Shown one piece after another: positions 34,502 to 44,758 of a stretch of 44,953 nucleotides of DNA (within the stretch, counting starts at the first letter, position 1; every line of letters begins with the position of its first letter). Position numbers and translations under genes: made by a program. This DNA is from an uncultured Eubacteriales bacterium (GTDB lineage Bacteria; Bacillota; Clostridia; Oscillospirales; Acutalibacteraceae), in assembly GCA_900317085.1 (NCBI GenBank), contig ONFJ01000006.1, forward strand, positions 1 to 44,953, given 5' to 3'. The notes under the pieces are model-generated. The model had not been told where the DNA came from. It saw nothing but the letters and a program-made list of their open reading frames with translations, and did not search any database.

Positions 34502-35020
34502 TTATACTTCGCCCCGCTCAGCCTTCCCGACTTCGGCAATAATGAAGTCCACGACCTCTTCCTGAGGGATGCCGAGGACGGTGCCGAACTCTTCATAGAC
34601 GAGGCTTTCCGCGTGCTTCATGGCGTTCTCGTCGATGGTCCAGAGCTTCTTGCCCTCTTCCTTGCGCTCTTTCTTGTGGTTGTAGAGGTTCTTGATGAGG
34701 AGCAGCAGTTCTCTGCGGTCGCCCTTCTCAAAGACTTCGTTGTAGTACTCGCCGCGGACTTTGTTGTCCTCTTCCCACTCCACCGTTTCGCCGGGCAGAG
34801 AATGGACGATGTCGAGAATCTGCTCTTTGCTGAGGATGGAGCGCATCTTCGAGATGATGTCCTCGTTGTCAGCGGGCACGAACAGCGTGGAACCTTCATT
34901 CCCCTGCGGCTTCAGGATATAGTACTCCCGAATGACGCCGGCGAACTTCTCCTTCCGTTTGTCGGCCACGAGGCAAACGCCATTGTCCCCGTAGATGACA
35001 TATGAATTCAGCTCCAGCAT
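34502..35020 (-). CDS. CarD-family transcriptional regulator
   Basis: One hundred and seventy-two residues from the ATG at 35018-35020 (GGAGGGG upstream). The N-terminal Tudor-like domain begins ELNSYVIYGDNGVCLVAD and continues to YYILKPQGNEGSTLFVPADN, as in CarD/CdnL and the RNA-polymerase interaction domain of Mfd. The C-terminal part is helical and basic (NLYNHKKERKEEGKKL). Such proteins bind the RNA polymerase beta subunit and stabilise open complexes at promoters. It stands alone with its own promoter and terminator, which fits a general regulator. Confidence 0.88.
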   Translation of the reverse strand: MLELNSYVIYGDNGVCLVADKRKEKFAGVIREYYILKPQGNEGSTLFVPADNEDIISKMRSILSKEQILDIVHSLPGETVEWEEDNKVRGEYYNEVFEKGDRRELLLLIKNLYNHKKERKEEGKKLWTIDENAMKHAESLVYEEFGTVLGIPQEEVVDFIIAEVGKAERGEV

Positions 35021-35067
35021 GCTGTCCCCTCCCCGTATTTCATTGGGCGATTTACGTAATGAACGCA

Positions 35068-35080
35068 AATATTATAGCAC
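35068..35080 (-). promoter_or_regulatory. Extended -10 promoter of the CarD-family gene
   Basis: Minus strand: TGTGCTATAAT, with TATAAT at 35071-35076 and a TG one base upstream. No good -35 hexamer is visible at 17 bp, as is common for extended -10 promoters. Confidence 0.5.
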
Positions 35081-35123
35081 ATTTTCCACAAAAATGCCAG
35101 TTTCCCCTTGTCATAGTTTCACA

Positions 35124-35159
35124 GAAAAAACGACCCCGAAGCCCTGCTTCGAGGTCGTT
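35124..35159 (-). terminator. Terminator of gdhA-asnA
   Basis: AACGACC-CGAAGC with GCTTCG-GGTCGTT gives a 13-bp stem with one mismatch. TTTTTCTG follows on the minus strand. Confidence 0.85.
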
Positions 35160-35175
35160 CTGATACATGGTAAGT

Positions 35176-36189
35176 TTACTGGAGCAGTGTGATGCCGTGT
35201 TCTTCGCATTCCCGGATCATGTCTTCCGGCCATACAGAGACCTGGACTTCGCCCACATGGGCCTTCTCCAGCATGAACATGCAGACACGGGACTGTCCGA
35301 TACCGCCGCCGATGGTCAGCGGCAGCGTGCCGTCGATGATGCCCTGGTGGAACGGGAACTGAAGGCGTTCTTCACAGCCCGCTTTCTTCAGCTGTTCCTT
35401 GAGGGACTCGGCATCGACGCGGATGCCCATGGAAGAGATCTCTTCCGCACATTCGAGGACTTCGTTCCAGAGGAGGAGGTCGCCGTTGAGTTTCCAGTCA
35501 TCGTAGTCCGGAGCACGGCCGTCGTGCTTCTCCCCGCTCTTCAGTACATCGCCGATCTGCATGAGGAATACCGTTCTCTTCTCCTCCACGATGCGGTCTT
35601 CCCGCTCTTTCGGAGTGAGGTCCGGGTACAGGTCCTCGAGTTCCTGGGTCGTAATGAAGAATACGTTGGGGTCGATGGTCCGGTGCAGGTCCGGGTACTC
35701 GTTGTTCACGAACGCCTTCGTCGCGACGAGTGCGTTGACGATGCGCTGGACCGTGAACTTGAGGAAGTCCAGATTGCGCTGGTCCTCGGTGATGACACAT
35801 TCCCAGTCCCACTGGTCGACGTAGATGGAGTGGAGCGAGTCACACTTGTCGTCCCGGCGGATGGCGGACATGTTCGTGTACATGCCCTCGCCCGGGTCGA
35901 ACCCGTAGCGGCCGAGAGCGGCACGTTTCCACTTCGCCAGAGACTGGACCACCTGAGCCGTCCCGTCGATGTTCAGCATGTCGAATTCGACTTTGCGCTC
36001 GACGCCGTTCAGGTCGTCGTTGATGCCGCTCGCTGCCGTAACGAACAGCGGGCAGGTGACGCGGCGAAGGTTCAGCGCATGCCGAATGTTCTTCTGGAAC
36101 GCGTCTCGCGTGAATTCCACAGCCGTCTGGGTCTCTTTCGGAGACAGTTTGGCGACATAACCTTCGGGGAAGATCAGTCCTTCATACAT
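35176..36189 (-). CDS. asnA: Aspartate-ammonia ligase (asparagine synthetase A)
   Basis: Three hundred and thirty-seven residues. AsnA makes asparagine from aspartate, ammonia and ATP and has a class II aminoacyl-tRNA synthetase fold. Landmarks are LRRVTCPLFV, GINDDLNGVERKVEF, QSLAKWKRAALGRYGF, YVDQWDWECVI (ATP/aspartate site) and the C-terminal GGGIGQSRVCMFMLEKAHVGEVQ motif 3. The ATG at 36187-36189 starts four bases after the gdhA stop. A GTG at 36201 would overlap gdhA. With gdhA it forms an ammonia-assimilation pair, since both enzymes use free ammonia. Confidence 0.94.
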   Translation of the reverse strand: MYEGLIFPEGYVAKLSPKETQTAVEFTRDAFQKNIRHALNLRRVTCPLFVTAASGINDDLNGVERKVEFDMLNIDGTAQVVQSLAKWKRAALGRYGFDPGEGMYTNMSAIRRDDKCDSLHSIYVDQWDWECVITEDQRNLDFLKFTVQRIVNALVATKAFVNNEYPDLHRTIDPNVFFITTQELEDLYPDLTPKEREDRIVEEKRTVFLMQIGDVLKSGEKHDGRAPDYDDWKLNGDLLLWNEVLECAEEISSMGIRVDAESLKEQLKKAGCEERLQFPFHQGIIDGTLPLTIGGGIGQSRVCMFMLEKAHVGEVQVSVWPEDMIRECEEHGITLLQ

Positions 36190-36193
36190 GTTC

Positions 36194-37540
<1,347 letters not shown>

Positions 37541-37581
37541 TCAAACTCCATTCCTTTTGATATTGTAATTGGCTTACTTGA

Positions 37582-37646
37582 CAAAATAAAAAAGCGGCAA
37601 AACAGGACAGTCCCCTCTCCGGGAAACTGCGACGCCTTTGCCGCTT
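37582..37646 (-). promoter_or_regulatory. Terminator-like hairpin in the gdhA leader
   Basis: On the minus strand the transcript should begin at about 37648. Almost at once it forms AAGCGGCAAA with TTTGCCGCTT (37592-37601 with 37637-37646) plus an inner CAGT-TTCCC/GGGG-ACTG stem, then TTTTTTATTTTG. This is a complete intrinsic-terminator shape located between promoter and gene. It could be a conditional attenuator or riboswitch; its ligand is unknown. Confidence 0.7.
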
Positions 37647-37654
37647 CGCAGAGT

Positions 37655-37683
37655 ATTATATATGCAAAAAGTGTCAATGTCAA
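37655..37683 (-). promoter_or_regulatory. Consensus promoter of gdhA-asnA
   Basis: Minus strand: TTGACA (37678-37683), 17 bp, TATAAT (37655-37660), a perfect sigma-A consensus. A second TTGACA overlaps six bases downstream. Confidence 0.85.
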
Positions 37684-37806
37684 CTTTCATTTTGAAGAAA
37701 TCTCACTTTTTCCCTTTAACAGTTTACAGCGGCTGTAAAACCGCACAGTTACGCAGAAAGTGAGTCGCTACTCACCGTGAATCGCCAAATGTCTTTGAAA
37801 AACCGC

Positions 37807-37835
37807 TTGAAAAATGAAAAAAGCGAGATTATACT
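37807..37835 (+). promoter_or_regulatory. Promoter of pyrG
   Basis: TTGAAA (37807-37812), 17 bp, TATACT (37830-37835). The gap upstream (37684-37806) has a GTTTACAG/CTGTAAAAC palindrome and a GTGAGT-CGCT-ACTCAC hairpin of unknown use. The leader is about 120 bases. Confidence 0.65.
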
Positions 37836-37874
37836 GTTTTTGTAAATAACATAATCATTTCTATTTCGAAGTGA

Positions 37875-39566
<1,692 letters not shown>

Positions 39567-39689
39567 TCCACCCATCATACATTTCACACTCAACTCCGAA
39601 TTTGTTGAGGCTTTCAAATGTCTGGCACTTCGCATTCTTCAAACTTGAAGTGCTTGGGCGATTTACCTCTCAACCACAGCACCACTGCC

Positions 39690-39987
39690 TAAACTCCCCA
39701 GAGGCTTCGCCTCCTCCCCTCGGAAACATCCGCCAGGCAGCGGGGCGGACGGAACGCCCCTGTTAGCTACCGTGCGTATTGACGCCCTCCACTCCGCTCC
39801 GGGCTTTGGTGCCACAGTCCTTCAGTGCTGTCAAGGGCGCTCCCGAGCGCCGCATACCGTGCGGCAAAGCCCTGTGACAGCCCCTCCGCCCTGCGGCACG
39901 GGGCAAACAACAGGCCAAAGGGGCACTCCGGCCCTTCGGCCTGCAAGGAGGACTCTCGAGTTAAAGCAACTCGCAAGCATTTTTTAA
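39690..39987 (+). ncRNA. Candidate structured RNA region downstream of pyrG
   Basis: No credible protein is encoded. Hairpins follow each other: GAGGC-TTC-GCCTC (39701-39713), GGGGCG/CGCCCC (39742-39760), then a junction closed by GCTGTCA-AGGGC with GCCCT-TGACAGC (39827-39838 with 39869-39881) holding GCGCTC/GAGCGC and CCGCA/TGCGG arms. CAGGCC/GGCCTG with an inner AAGGG/CCCTT stem follows (39911-39943). It ends in CGAGTT/AACTCG and a run of six T (39957-39985), a weak plus-strand terminator. Neither promoter nor family is recognised. It may be a long pyrG 3' region. Confidence 0.4.
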
Positions 39988-40016
39988 TCTAACATAGCCC
40001 TTCCCAAATATTCAAA

Positions 40017-40440
40017 GTCAGACTAAAAAAGAACAAACCCTCAGCCAGGTCTGACTTTAAGGCTTGGCAGTGCTGTTGAAGTCAGGCCAAAATAGTGCAA
40101 CCTATTGGCTAGGTCTGACTTTAAGGCCTGGCAGTGCTGTCAAAGTCAGACCAAAATAGCGTAACCCATTGGCTAGGTCTGATTTTAAAGCCTGGCAGTG
40201 CTGTTGAAGTCAGACCAAAATAGCGTAACCCATTGGCTGGGTCTGATTTTAAGGTCTGGCAGTGCTGTTGAAGTCAGACCAAAATGGTGCAACTCATTGG
40301 CTAGGTCTGATTTTAAGGCCTGGCAGTGCTGTCAAAGTCAGACCAAAATAGCGTAACCCATTGGCTAGGTCTGATTTTAAGGCCCAGGCATGCCATCAAA
40401 GTCATACCTAAAAAGTGCAACCCATCGTTTCAGGTATGGC
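40017..40440 (+). repeat. Seven tandem 64-bp hairpin-forming repeats
   Basis: Units begin at 40017, 40081, 40145, 40209, 40273, 40337 and 40401, an exact 64-base period. Each has an 8-base arm (GTCAGACC type), a 23- or 24-base loop and the complementary arm (GGTCTGAT/C). All seven 8-bp stems are fully paired on the plus strand once G-U pairs are allowed. Unit 7 has changed both sides of one pair (CATACC with GGTATG). A 25-base linker, TTTAAGGCCTGGCAGTGCTG plus TTGAA or TCAAA, separates the units and lengthens the stem. Units 2-5 resemble units 5-6 in a three-unit pattern, suggesting growth by duplication. Strongly different from coding DNA. Confidence 0.9.
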
Positions 40441-40532
40441 CAGATCATTGACTTTAGGAACTGCTCCTGGTTCTGGACAAAGGGGCGTGTGCCCCGACTC
40501 CATGAACCTCCGACGAAGCCCCAGCGTCAAAA

Positions 40533-40576
40533 GGACTCCAAACCTTGGTATTTCCGGGTCTTGGAGTCCCTTTTTA
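40533..40576 (+). terminator. Plus-strand terminator after the repeat array
   Basis: GGACTCCAA (40533-40541) pairs with TTGGAGTCC (40561-40569), followed by CTTTTTAT. No plus-strand gene lies between pyrG and this site, so the transcript it ends should be the repeat RNA. The space 40441-40532 also holds GGGGC-GTGT-GCCCC. Confidence 0.75.
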
Positions 40577-40652
40577 TCCCGATAGGCATACTTGCAAAGA
40601 AGCTCTGCAGATTTCAGTTTTCAGATCAACGGAGTTCCAATCGAACATCAAG

Positions 40653-40686
40653 AAATGGCTTCCCGATGGGAAGCCATTTTCTTTTG
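40653..40686. terminator. Terminator downstream of the DUF2207 gene
   Basis: AAATGGCTTCCC-GAT-GGGAAGCCATTT is a perfect 12-bp stem. On the plus side TTCTTTTG follows. On the minus side the U-tract (TTTCTTGATG) is weaker, but the position fits the end of the lemA-DUF2207 transcript. Confidence 0.75.
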
Positions 40687-40703
40687 TCTAATTGACAGCA
40701 CCG

Positions 40704-42656
40704 TTACCGGCCGCCTCCGCCGATGCCGCCGCCGGAGAAGCCTCCGCCTCCGCCGAAGGAGGAGAAGCCGCCGCCACCGCTCGATGCGGTGTTGATCTCC
40801 TGGGCGGAGCGTCCGGCCATGTAGCTGTTATAGGCGGTGTTGGAGAAACGGTTCATCCAGTGCATCATCCAGAGCATGTCGTAGGTGTCCCAGCCGGCGC
40901 CGTAGTAGCCGTACGCCTGCGGGTTCGAGAAGAAGTCGGGGACCAGTTCCTTGAACTGTTCCGCCACTTCGTCGGCGATGCCGAAGAGCGCCGCGTAGGT
41001 CAGGTAGTCGCCCCAGAGGCCGACGTCCCGCGCTTCGCGCTCATTGATGATGGTGAACTCTTTGAGGAACTTCTTGAAGCCAAGAAGCTCGAGGAATTTC
41101 TGTTTACCGGTCTCGGAAAGGACCGTCTTGTGGGAAGTGAAGAGGAACTTCTTTTCGGTGATGTCCTCTACCCTGCCGGACGCCTTCGCGCTGCGCATGC
41201 CCTCGTTCAGCGAATTCTCAAAGAAGTCTTCAAGGCGCTCATAGTGGTTCTGCGCGTAGTGCTTCAGCTCTTTTTCCTGCAGGATGTCGTCGTCGCCGGC
41301 GGCCGCATGCAAAATGCGCCACAGCTGTTCTTCCACACCGGTGATCTTGCCGTTCGTGGCTTCCTGGGAGCCTTGTACGAAGACGATGGACGGGGTCATT
41401 TTATCGCCCAGAAGACCGCCGAGGCGTTTTTCGGGTTTCTCTTCGACCCGGGCCCAGCCGTTCTTCATCCACCCCAGCAGGTACGCCTCGATGATGGCGC
41501 CCTTGCCGGGCAGCTCATCCATGGTGTCGAGAGCCAGGTACGCTTCCGGCAGACAGCCGTCGAGGGGGATGTCTCTCGAGTAGAGGACTTCCTTTTTCTC
41601 TTTCCGTGTGATGTTCGATACGATGCGGGACAGCAGGCCGCTCTTGTTCGAGCTGCTCCCCATCAGCGCTTTGCCGATGCCGTAGATGAAGATGAAGAGC
41701 GCGATCGCGGGAATGAAGAACGCCATGAGGATGTCTCTTGCGCCCCCGTTCCCGTTGAACAGGAACCCGATATCTTCATCGTTCGACAGGTCTTCGAAGA
41801 TCGACGAGGAGGAGTCTTCCAGGCTGGACGATGCATCGCCGCCGGAGGTACCGTCATCGTACGCTTCGATGTTGTAGTCCGAGCCGACAAAGGCCTGTTC
41901 CACCAGGCTGCGGAACGTCGTGCCGGTCTCCACTTCCGGGTAGAAGATGTCTTCATTGAAGCGGCACATGACGTTGCAGAAATTGATGGTGCCGCCCTCG
42001 TCCGACTCCACGATGACACGGCCGTCTTCGAGACGGGTGGTGCCCATGAGGCCGAACGCCCAGAACTTCGTATTCTCTTTCGTCAGCTCCTCCACGTCCT
42101 GCGTGTCGATGGTGACCGAGACGTGGTCGGGTGCGGGATCCAGCGCCGAGTTGATGAACCGGATATGGAAGCCGTCATAGCCGTCCGAGTACTTCTGGAC
42201 GACGTTGGTCATGATGTAAGAGACCTGGTACTTGTTCCGGCCGCTGCCTGAGACGCCCCAGCAGAGTTCGACTCCGCCGTCGGAGCGCTGCGCGATGCCG
42301 CACTTCTGGTACTTCATGGTCCGCTTGTCGGCGGTACTCATGCCGGATCCGACATCCCAGTCTTCCCCGGTGTACGTGTACTCGACCTCGTTGGTCAGGT
42401 CTTTGACCTGCATGTTGCGGATGCTCATCTGACCGAGATTGGTCTTCGGGATGAACAGTTCCGACCAGTCGTCATCGATTTCGACGTCCCAGAGTTCAAT
42501 GACCTGCGCGTCTCCGTTGTCGAGGAGCGTGACATTGACATCGATGGAATAGTACTCTCCCTCACCGCTCCAGGCGAACGACGGAAGGACCGTCAGGGCA
42601 GCCGCGAAGAGCATGACGAGGAAGGCACTCCCCATCCTTGTGAGTGCTTTTCTCAT
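40704..42656 (-). CDS. DUF2207 domain-containing membrane protein
   Basis: Six hundred and fifty residues. A signal peptide (1-28, ending near PSFAW) is followed by an extracellular beta-rich domain (about 30-240) typical of DUF2207: YYSIDVNVTLLDNGDAQV, then a WGVSGSGRNKYQVSYIM region. An acidic, Ser-rich linker (EAYDDGTSGGDASSSLEDSS) leads to a membrane helix at about 315-335 and a long cytoplasmic part. The tail is almost pure Gly/Ser (from about 625: GGGGFSSFGGGGG...). The function is unknown. Family members sit beside LemA, as here. Confidence 0.85.
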   Translation of the reverse strand: MRKALTRMGSAFLVMLFAAALTVLPSFAWSGEGEYYSIDVNVTLLDNGDAQVIELWDVEIDDDWSELFIPKTNLGQMSIRNMQVKDLTNEVEYTYTGEDWDVGSGMSTADKRTMKYQKCGIAQRSDGGVELCWGVSGSGRNKYQVSYIMTNVVQKYSDGYDGFHIRFINSALDPAPDHVSVTIDTQDVEELTKENTKFWAFGLMGTTRLEDGRVIVESDEGGTINFCNVMCRFNEDIFYPEVETGTTFRSLVEQAFVGSDYNIEAYDDGTSGGDASSSLEDSSSSIFEDLSNDEDIGFLFNGNGGARDILMAFFIPAIALFIFIYGIGKALMGSSSNKSGLLSRIVSNITRKEKKEVLYSRDIPLDGCLPEAYLALDTMDELPGKGAIIEAYLLGWMKNGWARVEEKPEKRLGGLLGDKMTPSIVFVQGSQEATNGKITGVEEQLWRILHAAAGDDDILQEKELKHYAQNHYERLEDFFENSLNEGMRSAKASGRVEDITEKKFLFTSHKTVLSETGKQKFLELLGFKKFLKEFTIINEREARDVGLWGDYLTYAALFGIADEVAEQFKELVPDFFSNPQAYGYYGAGWDTYDMLWMMHWMNRFSNTAYNSYMAGRSAQEINTASSGGGGFSSFGGGGGFSGGGIGGGGR

Positions 42657-42688
42657 AGTATGTTTCCCTCAAACAGTTTTGGGGCGAT

Positions 42689-43252
42689 TTACCGTTTCAT
42701 ATCGGGCATGTCTTTCTTGGCCTCTTCGGTCTGGAGGTAATCCTTGACCGGGAAACCGAGCATACCGGCGACGAGGCTCGTCGGGAACTGACGGACGACA
42801 CGGTTGAACTTGGTGACGGTGTCGTTGTAGGTCATGCGGGCCAGACGGACGTTCTCTTCGTACTGCTTGACGCCCTGCATGGTCTCGATGTACATGGTGT
42901 TCGCTTTGAGGTCCGGATACTGCTCCGCGACCGCCATGAAGCGGGACATGGCCTGGGTCAGGAAGTTCTCCTGGGCCTCGGCGTCGGCCGCCGTGCTGTT
43001 CGCCGTAATGGGCTGACGGTGCGCGATGACGTCTTTCAGCGTGTTGTATTCGTGCTCATCATACTGTTTGGTGAGGTCTGCCAGTGCGTTCAGGGCATCC
43101 CAGCGGGTGTTTTGCTGGACGCCGATCTGCGACATGGCGTTGCCGCACAGCTCATCGATGGAAACGAGCCGGCGCTGGACCGAGATGACCCAGACGACGA
43201 TGAGGGCCACGAGTACGATAGCAATGATTGCGATAATGATTCCAACAGACAT
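42689..43252 (-). CDS. lemA: LemA family protein
   Basis: One hundred and eighty-seven residues. One N-terminal helix (about 4-26) is followed by a helical bundle with the family signatures LVSIDELCGNAMSQIGVQQNTR, DLTKQYDEHEYNTLKDVI, AVAEQYPDLKAN and VKQYEENVRLARMTYNDTVTKFNRVVRQFP. LemA is a membrane-anchored protein of poorly known role. It lies 32 bp upstream of the DUF2207 gene, a very common arrangement. AAGGAG precedes the start. Confidence 0.93.
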   Translation of the reverse strand: MSVGIIIAIIAIVLVALIVVWVISVQRRLVSIDELCGNAMSQIGVQQNTRWDALNALADLTKQYDEHEYNTLKDVIAHRQPITANSTAADAEAQENFLTQAMSRFMAVAEQYPDLKANTMYIETMQGVKQYEENVRLARMTYNDTVTKFNRVVRQFPTSLVAGMLGFPVKDYLQTEEAKKDMPDMKR

Positions 43253-43384
43253 AGTTCATTCTCCTTTTTTACAAAGTATTTGATCATGTCCCGGCAGGCG
43301 ATGTCCGAACGACGCCTCCTGCCTCATTTTAATCATATAAGAAAATGCTTAAAAATACTAGAAGAAATCGTAACAGGAAACGAG

Positions 43385-43467
43385 AAAGCCAAAAGGCTGG
43401 ACAGATCCGTGGGGTCCCTCGCAGAGGGGGTTCGGTTGGCGCGGATCTGGACAGAGCTTTTGGCTTT
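43385..43467 (-). terminator. Long two-tier hairpin after the PLP enzyme gene
   Basis: AAAGCCAAAAG (43385-43395) with CTTTTGGCTTT (43457-43467) is a perfect 11-bp outer stem. CAGATCCG with CGGATCTG is a perfect 8-bp inner stem, with CCTC-TGC-GAGG at the tip on the minus strand. The U-tract after it (CTCGTTTCC) is poor. It is probably a 3' end structure, but it is far larger than a normal terminator. The rest of the gap (43253-43384) shows A+T-rich promoter-like DNA for lemA without clear hexamers. Confidence 0.55.
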
Positions 43468-43483
43468 CCAGAGTTTTGTCTAT

Positions 43484-44758
43484 TCAGTTGAGTTGGAGCA
43501 GCCCACGGTCGAGCATTTTCTGCAGGGCCATCATGCCGCCGAGTTTGGCGTGCGGGAACGTGAGGCCACCCTGGAAGTAGATGGCGTAGGGTTCCCGGAT
43601 GGGGCCGTCAGCGGAAAGTTCGATGGACGAGCCCTGGATAAAGTCACCGGCCGCCATGACGACGAGGTCGTCATAGCCGTCCATGGGCGCGGCCACGGGA
43701 GTGACATAGCTGTCCACCGGGGCGGCGGCCTGGATGCCGGCGGTGAAGGCGAGCATCGCCTCCTCCGAGCCCAGTTCGATGGACTGGATGATGTCGTAGC
43801 GGGGCTCCGAGGAGGCCGGCACGACGTGGTAGCCGAGCTTCTCGTAAGCGGCTGCCACGAAGATGGCGCCCTTCACCGCCGACGCGACCACCGTCGGTGC
43901 AAAGAAGAAGCCCTGATAAAGAGCGGTGTTCACCGTCAGGGACGCGCCGATGTCCTGGCCGAGGCCCGGCGCGCTGAGCCGGTAGAGACACCGGTCCACG
44001 CAGGCCTGCGTGCCCGCAATATACCCGCCGGTGGGCGCGATGCCGCCGCCCGGGTTCTTGATGAGCGACCCGACGACCATGTCCGCACCGACGTCAGAGG
44101 GTTCAATGGTCTCTGTGAATTCGCCGTAGCAGTTGTCCACCATGACGAGAACATCGGGTTTGATGCCCTTCACGAAAGCGATGAGTTCCCCGATCTGCTC
44201 GACGGAGAACGTCGGGCGCATCTGATAACCCTTGGACCGCTGGATGGTGACGAGTTTGGTCTTCTCGTGGATGGCGGCTTTGATGCCGTCCCAGTCGAAG
44301 GATCCGTCGGGAAGCAGGTCGACCTGGCGGTACGAGACGCCGTACTCGGCGAGCGAGCAGGCGGACTCCCGGATGCCGATGACTTCTTCGAGCGTGTCAT
44401 AGGGCTTCCCCACCGGGCTCAGCAGTTCGTCTCCCGGAAGGAGGTTCGCCGACAGGGCCGTGGCCAGCGCGTGGGTGCCGCAGGTGATCTGCGGACGGAC
44501 GAGCGCCGCCTCGGTGTGGAAGACGTCGACGTAGACTTTTTCCAGCACATCGCGACCGAGGTCATCGTGGCCGTAACCGGTGGTGCCGGCAAAACACTCG
44601 GCGGACACCCGGTTCTTCTGCATGGCGTGCAGGACCTTGTACTGGTTGTATTCCGCGATTTTGTCGAGTTCCTCAAAGCGGTCTTTGAGACCGGCGAGGA
44701 TCTCCTCCGAAAAGGTGAGCACCTCTTGCGAGATGCCCATTTCCTGATAGAGACTCAT
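43484..44758 (-). CDS. PLP-dependent 'methionine gamma-lyase family' / aluminium resistance protein
   Basis: Four hundred and twenty-four residues of the fold-type I PLP enzyme family often named aluminium resistance protein (Met_gamma_lyase family). PLP landmarks: the FAGTTGYGHDDLGRD start region, RPQITCGTHALATALSANLLPGDELL, VDNCYGEF with Asp near 208, and SLIKNPGGGIAPTGGYIAG with the Schiff-base Lys near 234. A role in sulfur amino-acid elimination is suggested by the family name but not shown. It overlaps the upstream sufU-like gene by four bases (ATGA), so both are translated together. This hints at a link with cysteine/sulfur handling. Confidence 0.88.
   Translation of the reverse strand: MSLYQEMGISQEVLTFSEEILAGLKDRFEELDKIAEYNQYKVLHAMQKNRVSAECFAGTTGYGHDDLGRDVLEKVYVDVFHTEAALVRPQITCGTHALATALSANLLPGDELLSPVGKPYDTLEEVIGIRESACSLAEYGVSYRQVDLLPDGSFDWDGIKAAIHEKTKLVTIQRSKGYQMRPTFSVEQIGELIAFVKGIKPDVLVMVDNCYGEFTETIEPSDVGADMVVGSLIKNPGGGIAPTGGYIAGTQACVDRCLYRLSAPGLGQDIGASLTVNTALYQGFFFAPTVVASAVKGAIFVAAAYEKLGYHVVPASSEPRYDIIQSIELGSEEAMLAFTAGIQAAAPVDSYVTPVAAPMDGYDDLVVMAAGDFIQGSSIELSADGPIREPYAIYFQGGLTFPHAKLGGMMALQKMLDRGLLQLN

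Noticed and set aside
40017-40440. CRISPR array
   Set aside because: The whole 64-base unit is conserved, including the parts that would be spacers. Real spacers are unique, and no cas genes are in the window.
40017-40440. Integron attC sites or tandem hammerhead ribozymes
   Set aside because: The GTTRRRY/RYYYAAC core boxes of attC are missing and no cassettes lie between units. The CUGANGA and GAAA hammerhead cores are absent.
40390-40695. Plus-strand open frame of about 100 codons after the array
   Set aside because: It runs across unit 7, the terminator at 40533-40576 and most of the next terminator hairpin. It has no ribosome site and no recognisable motif.
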